This document shows positions 16,767 to 27,379 of a stretch of 64,000 nt of DNA, piece by piece. The stretch comes from Capsulimonas corticalis (lineage in GTDB: Bacteria; Armatimonadota; Armatimonadia; Armatimonadales; Capsulimonadaceae). Location of the stretch: positions 3,162,001 to 3,226,000 of the forward strand of contig NZ_AP025739.1 of assembly GCF_003574315.2 (NCBI RefSeq). The letters run 5' to 3'. A program made the translations under genes and the position numbers. The number at the start of each line of letters is the position of its first letter. Positions within the stretch are counted from its first letter, which is position 1. The notes under the pieces were generated by a model. The model searched no databases. It was not told the DNA's origin and saw nothing but the letters and a program-made list of their open reading frames with translations.

Positions 16767-17924
16767 ATGAACGTTTTGGCATTGAACGCCGGCAGCTCCA
16801 GCCTCAAATACCGCCTCTTTCGCGTTTCTGATGGCGTGGAAGAGGCGCTGCATGAGGGCGAGGCCGAGCGTCTGGATGGCCCGATGTTCCCGGACGCCGC
16901 CGGTAAGGCGATCGAGGAGTGCCGGCATTACGGCGTCAGCGCCGTGGGACATCGTTTTGTCCATGGCGGCGCCGACTTTCACGAACCGGTCGTCGTCACG
17001 GACGGCGTCCGGGAGCGCCTGCGCGGCCTTGCGGAGATCGATCCGCTGCACAATCCCACCGAGATGGCGGTGATGGAGGAAACCCGGCGCGCGCTGCCTG
17101 ACGCGCCGGTCGTCGCGGTCTTCGACACGGCCTTCCATCACACGCTGCCCGAGGCCGCGTATCGTTACGCGCTGCCCTGGGAGCTGTCTGACCGTCTCGG
17201 TCTGCGCCGTTATGGCTTCCATGGGATTTCACATCGCTACGCCTCCGAACGGCTTTTTACGCTGCTGGGGCGTGAAGCTCATGGGACAAAGATCGTCACA
17301 TGCCATCTGGGAAGCGGCGCGAGTCTCTGCGCGATCCGCGACGGCGAAAGCGTGGACACCAGCATGGGGATGACTCCGCTGGAGGGTCTCGTCATGGGAA
17401 CGCGCAGCGGCGACATCGACCCCGGCCTGCTCCTCCATCTGCTGCGAACGCAGGGCATGACCGCCGAGGCTCTGGACGATCTGCTCAATCGAAAAAGCGG
17501 CCTGCTGGGGCTTTCGGGACGCAGCGCCGATGTGCGTGATTTGGAAGCCGCCGCGGGCGATGCGCGCGTCGCGCTGGCGCTCGAAATCTTTGTGGACCGC
17601 GTTCGCAAGTATCTCGGCGCCTACGCCGTCGTGCTGGGCGGGCTGGACGCCATTGTCTTTACCGGCGGAGTCGGCGAGCACTCGGCGCCCATCCGCGCAC
17701 GGATCTGCCGGGGCTTAGAGTTTCTCGGCGTCGCCCTCGACGAATCGCTCAACCAGCAAGTGGGCCATGAGCCCGCGCGAATCAGCGCCGGGCATTCTCC
17801 CCTTGATATCGCGGGCCAAAACCACACGCTTGCGGGGCAGGGAGGCCAGGTGGAAATCTGGACCATCCCCGCCGACGAAGAACGACAGATCGCGCGCGAA
17901 GTCGCCGCTCTGCTTCAGAAATGA
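16767..17924 (+). CDS. ackA: Acetate kinase
   Basis: The 385-residue protein has the ASKHA-fold signatures of acetate kinase: LNAGSSSLKYRLF at the N-terminus, GHRFVHGG, the active-site region VFDTAFHHTLPEAA, GFHGISHRY, CHLGSGASLCAI, MGTRSGDIDPG and FTGGVGEHSA. It converts acetyl phosphate and ADP to acetate and ATP. ATG 16767 is preceded by GAGG; the preceding ten codons fall in the repeat region and are not included. With phosphoketolase upstream it completes an acetate-yielding energy branch. The Mg2+ ATPase follows after 12 bp. Confidence 0.97.
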   Translation: MNVLALNAGSSSLKYRLFRVSDGVEEALHEGEAERLDGPMFPDAAGKAIEECRHYGVSAVGHRFVHGGADFHEPVVVTDGVRERLRGLAEIDPLHNPTEMAVMEETRRALPDAPVVAVFDTAFHHTLPEAAYRYALPWELSDRLGLRRYGFHGISHRYASERLFTLLGREAHGTKIVTCHLGSGASLCAIRDGESVDTSMGMTPLEGLVMGTRSGDIDPGLLLHLLRTQGMTAEALDDLLNRKSGLLGLSGRSADVRDLEAAAGDARVALALEIFVDRVRKYLGAYAVVLGGLDAIVFTGGVGEHSAPIRARICRGLEFLGVALDESLNQQVGHEPARISAGHSPLDIAGQNHTLAGQGGQVEIWTIPADEERQIAREVAALLQK

Positions 17925-17936
17925 TTTTCTCCTCTG

Positions 17937-20498
17937 ATGAAAAATGAAGTGACGGATTTCGATCCGGCGGCCGGCGCATTCTGGAGCGTTCCCGCCGACG
18001 AGCTGCTCGGCCGCCTGCATACGGCGTCGCAGGGGCTTACCTCCGAAGAAGCGAAGAAGCGCCTGGCAAGCGGGAGCGGCGGGCTGCGTGGCGGTCGACG
18101 GGACAAGAGCGCCCTGCTGCTTTTGCTGTCCCAATTTAAAAGCCCGATCATCCTGGTGCTGATCGCCGCCGCGATCCTCTCCATCTTTCTCAAGGATGGG
18201 GCCGACGCCGCGATCATTCTCGTGATCGTCTTCGTCAGCGGCGCGCTGGGCTTCTGGCAGGAGCGCGGCGCGGCCGACGCCGTGCGGAAACTGCTCGCGA
18301 TCGTTCAGGTCAAAGCGACATGCCTGCGCGACGGCAAGCCCGTCGATGTCCTGACGGACGAGATCGTTCTGGGCGACATCGTGCTGCTCAAAGCCGGCGG
18401 ATCCATCGCCGCCGATTGCCTGCTGCTGGAATCCAAGGATCTGTTCGTCAACGAGGCGACCCTGACCGGCGAGACATTCCCCGTCGAGAAGTCCGTGGGC
18501 GTTACGCCTCCCGATACGGCGCTCGCGAAGCGGACGAATACGCTCTACATGGGAACGTATGTGACCAGCGGAACCGCCCGCGCGGTCGCGGCGCGCGTGG
18601 GGAGCGCCACGGAAGTGGGAAAGGTCTCCCAAACGCTGGCGCACAAGCCGCCGGAGACCGAGTTTGAACGCGGGATCCGCCACTTCGGCTACATGCTGAT
18701 GGAGGTGACGTTCCTGATGCTGATGGCGATTCTGGCCGTCAACGTCTATTTGGGACGGCCCGTGCTGGACTCCCTGCTCTTTTCGCTGGCGCTGGCGGTG
18801 GGGCTGACGCCGCAGCTACTCCCGGCGATCATCAGCATCAATCTGGCGCACGGCGCCAAGAACATGGCCCAAAAGAAGGTGATCGTCAAGCGGCTCTCCA
18901 GCATCGAGAACTTCGGGAGCATGGATGTGCTGTGTACGGATAAAACCGGCACGCTCACCGATGGAACCGTCAAACTGCGCGGCGCGATCGACTTTACAGG
19001 CAAGGACAGCGACTATGTCTTTCTGCTCGCCTACCTCAACGCCACATTCCAATCCGGTTACGCCAATCCTATCGATCAGGCGATCGCCGCCGACCATTCG
19101 CCCAATATCGACGCCTACAAAAAGCTCGACGAAGAACCGTACGATTTTGTGCGCAAGCGGCTGAGCGTCCTGGTCGCGCAGTCGTCCGAAAGCGGCGCGG
19201 CGGAAACGCATCGGATGATCACGAAGGGCGCCCTGGCGAATATTCTGGCCGTCTGCGCTTCGGCGCAGGCGGCCGACGGATCCGTCGCGCCCCTGGATCC
19301 GCTCCGCGCGCGGATCCAGGCCCAGTATGAGGCGCTGAGCGCGCAGGGCTGCCGCACGCTGGGCGTCGCCTTTCGGGATGTCGGTCTCGAAGTCTCCAAA
19401 ATCGACAAGAGCCATGAGGCGGATATGACCTTCGCCGGATTTCTGGCGCTGTTCGATCCGCTGCAAGACGGGATCATCGAATCGCTCCAGAACCTGCGTG
19501 ACCTGGGCGTCTCTCTGAAGCTGATTACCGGAGACAATGCGCTCGTGGCCGCGAATGTCAGCCAGCAGGCGAAGATGCGCGACACGGAGGTTCTCACGGG
19601 AGGCGAGCTGCTGCAAATGAGCCAGGAGGCGCTGGTCCGGCGTGTTTCCAAGATCGGGGTGTTCGCCGAAGTCGAGCCGAACCAAAAGGAGCGCATCATT
19701 CTCGCGCTCAAAAAGGCCGGGCATGTCGTGGGATACATGGGGGATGGGATCAATGACGCGTCCGCCCTGCACGCCGCCGATGTGGGGATCTCCGTGGCCG
19801 GCGCGGTGGATGTCGCCAAGGAATCGGCCGATATTGTTCTGCTGGAGAAAGACCTTCTGGTGCTGGCGGCGGGAGTGCGCGAAGGGCGAATCACCTTCGC
19901 CAACACGCTCAAATATATCTTCATGGCGACCAGCGCCAACTTCGGCAACATGTTCAGCATGGCGGGCGCGTCGCTGTTCCTGACGTTTCTCCCGCTGCTG
20001 CCCAAACAAGTCCTGCTGACAAACCTGATGACCGACTTTCCGGCGATGACCATCGCGGGCGACCGCGTGGATCCGGAGATGGTGGACGCGCCGCGCCGCT
20101 GGGACATCGCGTTCCTGCGCCGCTTCATGCTCGTCTTCGGGTTCGTCAGCTCCGCCTTCGACTACCTCACCTTTTTCGTCCTGCTGCACTGGATGCGCGC
20201 CACGCCCGCGCAGTTCCGCACCGGATGGTTCATCGAAAGCGTATCGAGCGCCGCCCTGATCGTGCTGATCGTACGCACCCGCCACCGATGCTATCTCAGC
20301 CGCCCCAGCCGAGCGCTGTTCCTCACGACGCTCGCCGTGGTCGGCGTCGTCCTGATCCTGCCATACACGCCGCTGGCCGCTCCGCTGGGTTTGACGGCGC
20401 TGCCGATCGTCTATCTTCCCGTGCTGGGTTTGATCATCGGACTTTATATCGTCGCCGCCGAGGTGGCGAAGACGTGGTTTTATCGAAGCATGGCGTGA
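17937..20498 (+). CDS. mgtA: Magnesium-transporting P-type ATPase (MgtA/MgtB type)
   Basis: The 853-residue membrane protein is a P-type ATPase of the Mg2+ subgroup. It shows the actuator TLTGETFPVEK, the phosphorylation motif CTDKTGTLTDG with D335, the hinge VGYMGDGINDASAL, and the characteristic membrane segment VGLTPQLLPAIISINLAHGA. About ten membrane segments are distributed 4+6. The protein would use ATP to import Mg2+ across the inner membrane. It probably shares a transcript with ackA. No M-box riboswitch could be placed in the 12-bp gap. The N-terminus (residues 1-60) is the usual cytoplasmic extension. Confidence 0.93.
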   Translation: MKNEVTDFDPAAGAFWSVPADELLGRLHTASQGLTSEEAKKRLASGSGGLRGGRRDKSALLLLLSQFKSPIILVLIAAAILSIFLKDGADAAIILVIVFVSGALGFWQERGAADAVRKLLAIVQVKATCLRDGKPVDVLTDEIVLGDIVLLKAGGSIAADCLLLESKDLFVNEATLTGETFPVEKSVGVTPPDTALAKRTNTLYMGTYVTSGTARAVAARVGSATEVGKVSQTLAHKPPETEFERGIRHFGYMLMEVTFLMLMAILAVNVYLGRPVLDSLLFSLALAVGLTPQLLPAIISINLAHGAKNMAQKKVIVKRLSSIENFGSMDVLCTDKTGTLTDGTVKLRGAIDFTGKDSDYVFLLAYLNATFQSGYANPIDQAIAADHSPNIDAYKKLDEEPYDFVRKRLSVLVAQSSESGAAETHRMITKGALANILAVCASAQAADGSVAPLDPLRARIQAQYEALSAQGCRTLGVAFRDVGLEVSKIDKSHEADMTFAGFLALFDPLQDGIIESLQNLRDLGVSLKLITGDNALVAANVSQQAKMRDTEVLTGGELLQMSQEALVRRVSKIGVFAEVEPNQKERIILALKKAGHVVGYMGDGINDASALHAADVGISVAGAVDVAKESADIVLLEKDLLVLAAGVREGRITFANTLKYIFMATSANFGNMFSMAGASLFLTFLPLLPKQVLLTNLMTDFPAMTIAGDRVDPEMVDAPRRWDIAFLRRFMLVFGFVSSAFDYLTFFVLLHWMRATPAQFRTGWFIESVSSAALIVLIVRTRHRCYLSRPSRALFLTTLAVVGVVLILPYTPLAAPLGLTALPIVYLPVLGLIIGLYIVAAEVAKTWFYRSMA

Positions 20499-20657
20499 TG
20501 CGCGCCGTTCGCGTGGAAAACAGGTAAATATTCCTCGTGAATTTCCGCCGATAGTACGGTAGGATAGAGTAACAATCCAGTGAGCGCGCGATCTTTATTC
20601 ACGCGCGCCCACGTCTTTCACTCAGTTATCATCAATATTCGCAGGAGGTATTCACAG

Positions 20658-21428
20658 ATGAATTCATTGAGCAATCGTGCTTCGCAGCGTGGGTTTACAC
20701 TCATCGAGTTATTAGTTGTCATCGCAATCATCGCGGTTTTAGCGGCAATTCTGTTCCCAGTCTTCGCCAAGGCGCGTGAGAAAGCGCGCCAGGTCAGCTG
20801 CGCGAGCAATTTGAAGCAGATCGGTCTGGCGCTTCTCCAGTACACGCAGGACTACGATGAGAAGATGATGACGGACTGGGACGGGCAGCATTCGTACAAG
20901 CAGTCGATTCAGATCTACATGAAGAGCGCCCAGCTCTGGTCCTGCCCGTCCAATCCGCACAACCAGGAGATCGGCAACGCGGCGGATCCGGCGCAGGGGA
21001 TGCCCGCGATCGTTCGGTCGTACGCGGCGAACCCGCGTCTGATCTGCCCGGGATGGGCGGGGCCCAGCCCCGGCATCGCGATGATCAACGAGCCGTCCAC
21101 GCGCATCGTCATTTGCGATTCGACCTATGAGTGGGGCGTGATGTACACGGACTGGAACCCGCTCAATGGCCGCCACGACATGCGTGACAACGGCTTCGCC
21201 GGCCACACGGACAATATGGACTGCCTGTTCATGGACGGCCATGTCAAGGGACTGAAGCCCACCGCCACCACGACGCCGGTCAATATGTGGGGAACGATGG
21301 ACGACAACACCGGCGGGGGAGACTGCGACACCGGCTGGCCCGCCAAGTACGTCAGCGGCATCAATTGCACCCAGGTCTCGCCGGGACAAGTCGCCGCCGC
21401 CGGCGAGCTTCAGCAGAAGTATCAGTAG
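20658..21428 (+). CDS. DUF1559-type pseudopilin (type II secretion/pilin-like, H-x9-DG)
   Basis: The 256-residue protein begins with a class III prepilin leader: [19 protein letters not shown], with processing expected between Gly and Phe and Glu5 conserved in the mature protein. The hydrophobic helix is followed by [20 protein letters not shown], and near the C-terminus H-x9-DG occurs in [14 protein letters not shown]. Such proteins are abundant in Planctomycetota and Armatimonadota and are assembled or exported by type IV pilus/type II secretion machinery. AGGAGGT precedes ATG 20658. It stands alone with its own terminator. Ligand or partner is unknown. Confidence 0.92.
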   Translation: MNSLSNRASQRGFTLIELLVVIAIIAVLAAILFPVFAKAREKARQVSCASNLKQIGLALLQYTQDYDEKMMTDWDGQHSYKQSIQIYMKSAQLWSCPSNPHNQEIGNAADPAQGMPAIVRSYAANPRLICPGWAGPSPGIAMINEPSTRIVICDSTYEWGVMYTDWNPLNGRHDMRDNGFAGHTDNMDCLFMDGHVKGLKPTATTTPVNMWGTMDDNTGGGDCDTGWPAKYVSGINCTQVSPGQVAAAGELQQKYQ

Positions 21429-21459
21429 TTCTGACGACCGGACGTAATCCGAACAAAGC

Positions 21460-21492
21460 CCAGCGGCGAACTGCCGCTGGGTTTTGTTGTTT
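21460..21492 (+). terminator. Rho-independent terminator of the pseudopilin gene
   Basis: CCCAGCGGC (21460-21468) pairs with GCCGCTGGG (21474-21482) over a 5-base loop, followed by TTTTGTTGTTTT. It also sits at the convergent end of the chemotaxis operon. Confidence 0.88.
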
Positions 21493-21497
21493 TGCCG

Positions 21498-22574
<1,077 letters not shown>

Positions 22575-22594
22575 CTAAAATAACGTTTGCCGTT

Positions 22595-23191
22595 TTAAAA
22601 TAATGTGATGTTGCTGTCGTCGGCGGGAGCGCTCTGCGGGGCGGGACGCGCAAGCGACTTCTTCTCTCTCGCGACTTCCGCCATCAGCGTCTGCTGATCG
22701 GCGCCGGTTGACTCCAATCGCCGCATCAGTGTGCGGCCGGTGTCCGTGAAGAAGTACACCTCGCGCGCCGCGTAGCCGCCCAGATCGCGCGAGACGATCG
22801 GGATCCCTTCGGTCTCCAGAAAGCTGAGGGCGAATCGGATATTGCTCTGCGGCACGCCGCCCGACGATTCGGCGATCCGCAGGACGTGCGCTCCGCCAAA
22901 CACCTTCGCCTGCAAGCGGCTCCGGTCGGCGCCGTGCTTCATGCAGTCGTTGATCAGCAGCTCCATGGCGTGCACGCCGTAACGCGCGCTCACGGCTTCG
23001 CCGCTGCTGCTTTCCGGCAGCATAAAGTGATTGAGGCCGCCGACGTTCACCTGAGAATCGTACAGGCCGACCGCGATGCACGATCCCAGGATTGTCCGGA
23101 CGACGGTTGGCGCCTTGCTCGCGCAGACTCCCCCGATGTGAATCGAGCGGCGCCGCCGCTCCCCAAATTCCTGCTCGTATCGCTTATTCAC
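22595..23191 (-). CDS. cheD: Chemoreceptor glutamine deamidase CheD
   Basis: The 198-residue protein has the CheD signatures TILGSCIAVGLYD (catalytic Cys), GGLNHFMLPE (catalytic His) and AKVFGGAHVL. It deamidates glutamines of chemoreceptors and in some species binds the CheC phosphatase. GTG 23191 is chosen because GGAGAAGG precedes it and it overlaps the cheR stop by four bases (GTGA), which points to translational coupling. An odd feature is a C-terminal tail of about 30 residues ending DDSNITLF, nearly the same ending as the MCP/CheZ-like protein of this operon. Confidence 0.95.
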   Translation of the reverse strand: MNKRYEQEFGERRRRSIHIGGVCASKAPTVVRTILGSCIAVGLYDSQVNVGGLNHFMLPESSSGEAVSARYGVHAMELLINDCMKHGADRSRLQAKVFGGAHVLRIAESSGGVPQSNIRFALSFLETEGIPIVSRDLGGYAAREVYFFTDTGRTLMRRLESTGADQQTLMAEVAREKKSLARPAPQSAPADDSNITLF

Positions 23192-24063
23192 GCGGCCTTC
23201 TCCACAAGTCTCTCGTTTCCGGTCAGCCGATAGATCGTCTGGCCGCAGGCGTCGAACGCATTGGATATCCCAAGCAGCGATTCTGAGTGGCCGATGAACA
23301 GCAGTCCGCCAGGCTGAAGCCGGCTCGCGAAGCGTTCGAACAGTCGCTTTTGCGTGGGCTTGTCGAAGTAGATCACCACGTTGCGGCAAAAGATAATGTC
23401 GAACTTGGTGTCGGGGCGCATCGGCCAGGACGGCTCCAGCAGATTGACTTGCCGAAAGGTCAGATGCTCCTGAAGCTCGCGCTTGACCTTGTAGGATCCC
23501 TCCCGCTCGCCGGAGCCGCGCAGGAAGTACTTGCGCAGCAGGTCGCGCGGAATCGTGTCCGTTCGGCTTTCATCGTAGATCCCGCGCTCGGCGTGCGCCA
23601 GCACGTTCGTATCGATGTCCGAGGCGAGCTGCCGCCAGTCCCATTCGGAGTGGTTCGCGAACGCCTCGGAGAGGGTGACGCCGAGCGTGTACGGCTCCTC
23701 GCCCGTCGAGCAGCCGGCGTGCCAGACGCGCAGCATCGGCTTTCGCTCGCCCCGCCGCGCGCTTTGCGCGAGCGCGGGGACCAGCTCCCGGGCGATGTAT
23801 TCGAAATGGTGCGGCTCGCGAAAGAAATCCGTCTTGTTCGTCGTGATGGAGTTGATGAAGGCGCTTTGCTCCTCGTCGTCCCCCGCGTTTGTGACGAGTT
23901 CGTAGTACTCGGAAAACGACGAAAGTCCATGCATCCGGAGTCGCTTGGTCAGCCGCGACAGCACTAGCTGCCGCTTGCCTTCGTTGATCACGATGCCTGT
24001 GAGCTGATAGATCAGATCACGAAACTTCGCGAATTCTTTATCGGTGAGTTCGGGCTCTTCCAT
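23188..24063 (-). CDS. cheR: Chemotaxis protein methyltransferase CheR
   Basis: The 291-residue protein has the N-terminal helical CheR domain (about 5-65) and a SAM-binding Rossmann domain. Diagnostic parts are TNKTDFFREPHHFEYI, VWHAGCSTGEEPYTLG (SAM motif I) and DIIFCRNVVIYFD. It methylates receptor glutamates using S-adenosylmethionine. Its stop overlaps the cheD start. The ATG at 24063 is about 330 bp from the upstream MCP gene, and that gap is largely taken by a family A palindrome, the only long gap inside the operon. Confidence 0.96.
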   Translation of the reverse strand: MEEPELTDKEFAKFRDLIYQLTGIVINEGKRQLVLSRLTKRLRMHGLSSFSEYYELVTNAGDDEEQSAFINSITTNKTDFFREPHHFEYIARELVPALAQSARRGERKPMLRVWHAGCSTGEEPYTLGVTLSEAFANHSEWDWRQLASDIDTNVLAHAERGIYDESRTDTIPRDLLRKYFLRGSGEREGSYKVKRELQEHLTFRQVNLLEPSWPMRPDTKFDIIFCRNVVIYFDKPTQKRLFERFASRLQPGGLLFIGHSESLLGISNAFDACGQTIYRLTGNERLVEKAA

Positions 24064-24390
24064 AAGCGTCGATCCAATCCGTTGGGGAGGCCCAATGTTG
24101 TGAAATAAGACTTCGACCGTGACCTACCCTCGGCCTTCGGCCGACCCCTCCGGGCAAACCCACCCCCGGGCTTTGGTCCCTTGCAAACCCACCCCCGCGC
24201 TTCGCGCGACCCCTCTCGCCGACGGGAAGGGTTCTTCAGAGTGTGTTATCGCAGGCGGCTACCGTAAGAGGCAATCTTACCAACCCTTCCTGTCGGCGGG
24301 AGGGGTCGCGCGAAGCGCGGGGGTGGGTTTGCAAGGGCTCGAAGCCCGAGAGTGGTTTTGTCCGGGGCAGGTTATGCCCCGGCGCGTGAT
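24064..24390. other. Repeat-filled gap within the chemotaxis operon
   Basis: No gene is present. The interval holds repeat A1 (24183-24332) and flanking fragments of the same GC-rich words: a CGGCCTTCGGCCG hairpin near 24130 and GGGCAAACCCACCCCCGGG before the left arm. Confidence 0.7.
24183..24332. repeat. Palindromic repeat family A, copy 1
   Basis: This 150-bp element has terminal arms of about 50 bp. The left arm begins GCAAACCCACCCCCGCGC and includes GACCCCTCTCGCCGACGGG; the right arm is its near-exact reverse complement. The centre contains CAGAGTGT-GTTATCGCAGG and GTAAGAGGCAATCTTA. Copy 2 at 40365-40514 is the same length and inserted in the opposite direction. Features of a MITE-like or REP-like element are clear; no ORF is present. 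Confidence 0.85.
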
Positions 24391-26811
24391 CTAGAACTCC
24401 TCGAAACCGTCGTCGTCCTTGATGAACGAAGTGGACGGGCGGCGGAGCGGGGCCGAGGCGCGCGGCGCGGGGGTGAACCGGCTGCTGGATATGGGCCGGG
24501 CGGGCGCGGCGGGCTTGCGGGCGGGCGACGTGGGCCGGGCTTGTTCGGAGTCGCGCATCATGGCGTCGATGTAGCTGGGATCCACCTGGAACTGTCCGAC
24601 GACGCGGACAAGGTCCTTCGCCTGGTTTGTGGTTCCCTGGCTGGTGGCGGCGGCCTCCTCGACCAGCGCGGCGTTCTGCTGCGTGATCTGGTCCATCTGC
24701 ATGATCGCGTTGTTCACCTGCTCGATGCCGGCGGCCTGCTCCTGGGAAGCGGCGGAGATTTCGGCGATGATGTCGGCGACCTTCTTGACGGAGGTGACGA
24801 TCTCGTCGAGCTGCTGGCCGCTCTGGTTGACCAGGCTGCTGCCTTCCTGAACCTTCTGCACGCTGTCCTGAACGAGCGTCTTGATCTCCTTGGCGGCGGT
24901 CGCGCTGCGTCCGGCCAGCGTACGCACTTCGGCGGCGACGACGGCGAAGCCGCGTCCCTGCTCGCCGACGCGGGCCGCTTCGACGGCGGCGTTCAGCGCC
25001 AGCAGGTTCGTTTGGAACGCGATCTCGTCGATCACGGAGATGATGTCGGCGATGCGCTTGGACGCCTTGTTGATCTCCTCCATCGAGTTGACGGCCTTAC
25101 CGACCACGCTGCCGCCGCGCTCGGCGACTTCACGGGCCTGGGCGGCGAGCTGGTTGGCCTGCCGGGCGTTGTCCGCGTTCTGCTTGACGGTGGAGGTCAT
25201 CTCCTCCATGCTCGACGCCGTCTCTTCCAGGCTGGACGCCGTTTCCTCGGTGCGGCGCGACAGATCGTCGTTGCCGGCGGAGACTTCATTCGACGACGCC
25301 ACGATGCTATCGGAGGCGACGCGGACCTGAGCGATGAGCTGCGAAAGGTTGGCGGTCATATCGTTGAACGCCGTCGCCAGCTTGCCGATGGCGTCGTCCT
25401 TCTCGACCGGGATCTGACGGGTCAGATCGCCCTGCGTGATCGCGAGGGCGGCGCTCATCATCTCCTCAACCTTGGCCGAAAGATACTCTTTCTCCGCGAT
25501 CTGCTCCTGCTGGCGCGCTTCCATCGCGACCTTTTCGGTGATCCGCTCCCAGTAAACGACATAGCCGGCCACGGCGCCCTTATCATCCTTGGTGCTGGTG
25601 ACGGTGACATCGCAGACGCACGGCCCCGTTTTGATGCGCGACTGGTAAGGATGATTTCGCGAATCGGACGCTTTGCGGAACTCCTCGGGCTCGTCCGTGA
25701 ACAGCCAGCCCAGGGATTTGCCGATCGTCTCATCGGCGCGGAACGATCGCCAGGCGTCGCTGTGCCGGTGCAGATTCGGCTCCATGAAGCGCATGATATC
25801 GACGGCCTTCTCGTTGGCGTACAGAACGTTCCAGTTGATGTCGCACAGGAAGGTGTTCGACGTGGACTTATCCAGGGTGGTCATGAGCTGCTGGACGCGC
25901 GCTTCCTGAGCGACCTTCTCCGTGATCCGCTCCCAGTAAACCGCGTAGCCCGTGACGCCGCCCTTTTCATTGCGCGTGCTGGTGACGGTGACGTCGCAGA
26001 CGCACGGCCCGGTCTTGATGCGCGCCTGGTAGGGGTGGTTGCGCGGGTCGGACGCCTTGCGGAACTCTTCCGGCTCGTCCGTGAAGAGCCAGCCCAGAGA
26101 TTTACCGATCGTTTCGTCGGCGCGGAACGACTTCCAGGTGTCGCTGTGGCGGTGGAGGTTCGGCTCCATGAAGCGCATGATATCGACGGCCTTCTCGTTG
26201 GCGTACAGAACGTTCCAGTTCATATCGCACAGGAAGGTGTTCGATGTCGAGTGCTCCAGCGTCGTCATCAGCTGCTGGGCGCGGGCCTCTTGAGCCAGCT
26301 TATCCGTGATCCGCTCCCAGTCCACGGCGTAGCCCAGGAGATCGCCGTTCGCGGCGCGGATTCCGGTGATCTGGACATCGCAGGTGCAGGGGCCGGTCTT
26401 GATCTGAGCCTGGTAGGGGTGGTTGCGCGGATCGGCGGCGCGCCGGAACTCCAGCGGCTCATCGGTGAAAAGGAAGCTGAGGTTGCCGCCGACGATATCC
26501 GCCGCGCGGAACGAGCGCCAGGAATCGTTGTGCGCGTGCAGGTTCGGCTCCATGAACTCCAGGATATCGAAGCTCTTCTTGTTGGCGAACAGGATATTGA
26601 AGTCCTTGTCGCAGAGGAACGTGTTGGAGCGGGAGTTGTCCAGGGCAGTGTGCGCCCACGCCATCAGGTCCGGGGCCTTCGGCGTATTCGCCACCACGGA
26701 GAGCTTGGGGCGGGGAGTGCGCGTCGGCTTGTTCTCGCCCTCCACCACGTTCAGTTCGGTCTTGCGCGCCGTGGCGCGCGGTGTCGTCGTCGATTTTGCG
26801 GCTGCTGCCAT
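24391..26811 (-). CDS. Soluble methyl-accepting chemotaxis protein with three tandem PAS-like domains
   Basis: The 806-residue protein has no membrane segment, so it should act in the cytoplasm. Three repeats of about 122 residues start near residues 63, 185 and 307, each opening NTFLCD and containing MEPNLH and NHPYQ; repeats 2 and 3 are almost identical. They look like PAS-type sensors. A short HAMP-like stretch follows, then the MCP signalling domain with the tip [20 protein letters not shown]. The end DDDGFEEF resembles the pentapeptide tail that tethers CheR/CheB in some receptors. AGGAG precedes ATG 26811. The ligand is unknown; cofactor-based redox sensing is possible. Confidence 0.93.
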   Translation of the reverse strand: MAAAAKSTTTPRATARKTELNVVEGENKPTRTPRPKLSVVANTPKAPDLMAWAHTALDNSRSNTFLCDKDFNILFANKKSFDILEFMEPNLHAHNDSWRSFRAADIVGGNLSFLFTDEPLEFRRAADPRNHPYQAQIKTGPCTCDVQITGIRAANGDLLGYAVDWERITDKLAQEARAQQLMTTLEHSTSNTFLCDMNWNVLYANEKAVDIMRFMEPNLHRHSDTWKSFRADETIGKSLGWLFTDEPEEFRKASDPRNHPYQARIKTGPCVCDVTVTSTRNEKGGVTGYAVYWERITEKVAQEARVQQLMTTLDKSTSNTFLCDINWNVLYANEKAVDIMRFMEPNLHRHSDAWRSFRADETIGKSLGWLFTDEPEEFRKASDSRNHPYQSRIKTGPCVCDVTVTSTKDDKGAVAGYVVYWERITEKVAMEARQQEQIAEKEYLSAKVEEMMSAALAITQGDLTRQIPVEKDDAIGKLATAFNDMTANLSQLIAQVRVASDSIVASSNEVSAGNDDLSRRTEETASSLEETASSMEEMTSTVKQNADNARQANQLAAQAREVAERGGSVVGKAVNSMEEINKASKRIADIISVIDEIAFQTNLLALNAAVEAARVGEQGRGFAVVAAEVRTLAGRSATAAKEIKTLVQDSVQKVQEGSSLVNQSGQQLDEIVTSVKKVADIIAEISAASQEQAAGIEQVNNAIMQMDQITQQNAALVEEAAATSQGTTNQAKDLVRVVGQFQVDPSYIDAMMRDSEQARPTSPARKPAAPARPISSSRFTPAPRASAPLRRPSTSFIKDDDGFEEF

Positions 26812-26856
26812 GTGTTCGTAACTCCTGTTGTAGAAACTTGTGTTGGAATATGGCCG

Positions 26857-27354
26857 TTAGGCCGCAAGCGCGAGGGGAGCGGGCTCCCCGAGCAGAACGA
26901 TGTCGATGTCAAGCAAGATGATCAGGTTTTCTCCCATGCGCGCCATCCCCTGAAGAGTGCTCGCGTTCATGGAGTTTCCGAAATCGGGAGCGGGCTGGAT
27001 ATCGCTGAGGGGGATATTCACCACCTCGGAGACGCTGTCCACGATTACGCCCATCACCCGGTTCTGTACGACCACGACGACGATCGCCGTGAACTGGTTG
27101 TATTCGATCTCCTCCAGGCCGAACTTGCGGCGCAGGTCGACGATCGGCACGATGGTGCCGCGCAGGTTGAGCACGCCGACCACTTCGGGAGGAGCGTTGG
27201 GGATGCGCGTCGTAGGCACATATCCCTTGATCTCCTGAACCTTCAGGATGTCCACCCCGTACTCTTCATCCCCCAGCGAGAAAGTGAGGTACTGGTTGGC
27301 GTCGGTGGAATGTCCGGCGTCGTTCTGTGAAAACTGCGTTTGTTCAAGCGCCAT
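26857..27354 (-). CDS. cheW: Chemotaxis coupling protein CheW
   Basis: The 165-residue protein is a single CheW domain: QYLTFSLGDEEYGVDILKVQ, the arginine-bearing TRIPNAPPEVVGVLNLRGTI, and FTAIVVVVVQNRVMGVIVDS. It links receptor tips to CheA in signalling arrays. The ATG at 27354 has AAGGA upstream. It lies between cheA and the soluble MCP gene with short gaps on both sides, as expected for one operon. A short Ala-rich tail ends the protein. Confidence 0.95.
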   Translation of the reverse strand: MALEQTQFSQNDAGHSTDANQYLTFSLGDEEYGVDILKVQEIKGYVPTTRIPNAPPEVVGVLNLRGTIVPIVDLRRKFGLEEIEYNQFTAIVVVVVQNRVMGVIVDSVSEVVNIPLSDIQPAPDFGNSMNASTLQGMARMGENLIILLDIDIVLLGEPAPLALAA

Positions 27355-27379
27355 AGGTTTGTCCTTAGTTGAGTGTCGA

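Noticed and set aside
24352-27330. A 992-codon open frame antisense to the chemoreceptor and cheW genes
   Set aside because: It is a by-product of GC-rich codon use opposite two clear genes; its product is low-complexity Asp/Gly/Leu/Val/Arg sequence without a fold or ribosome binding site.
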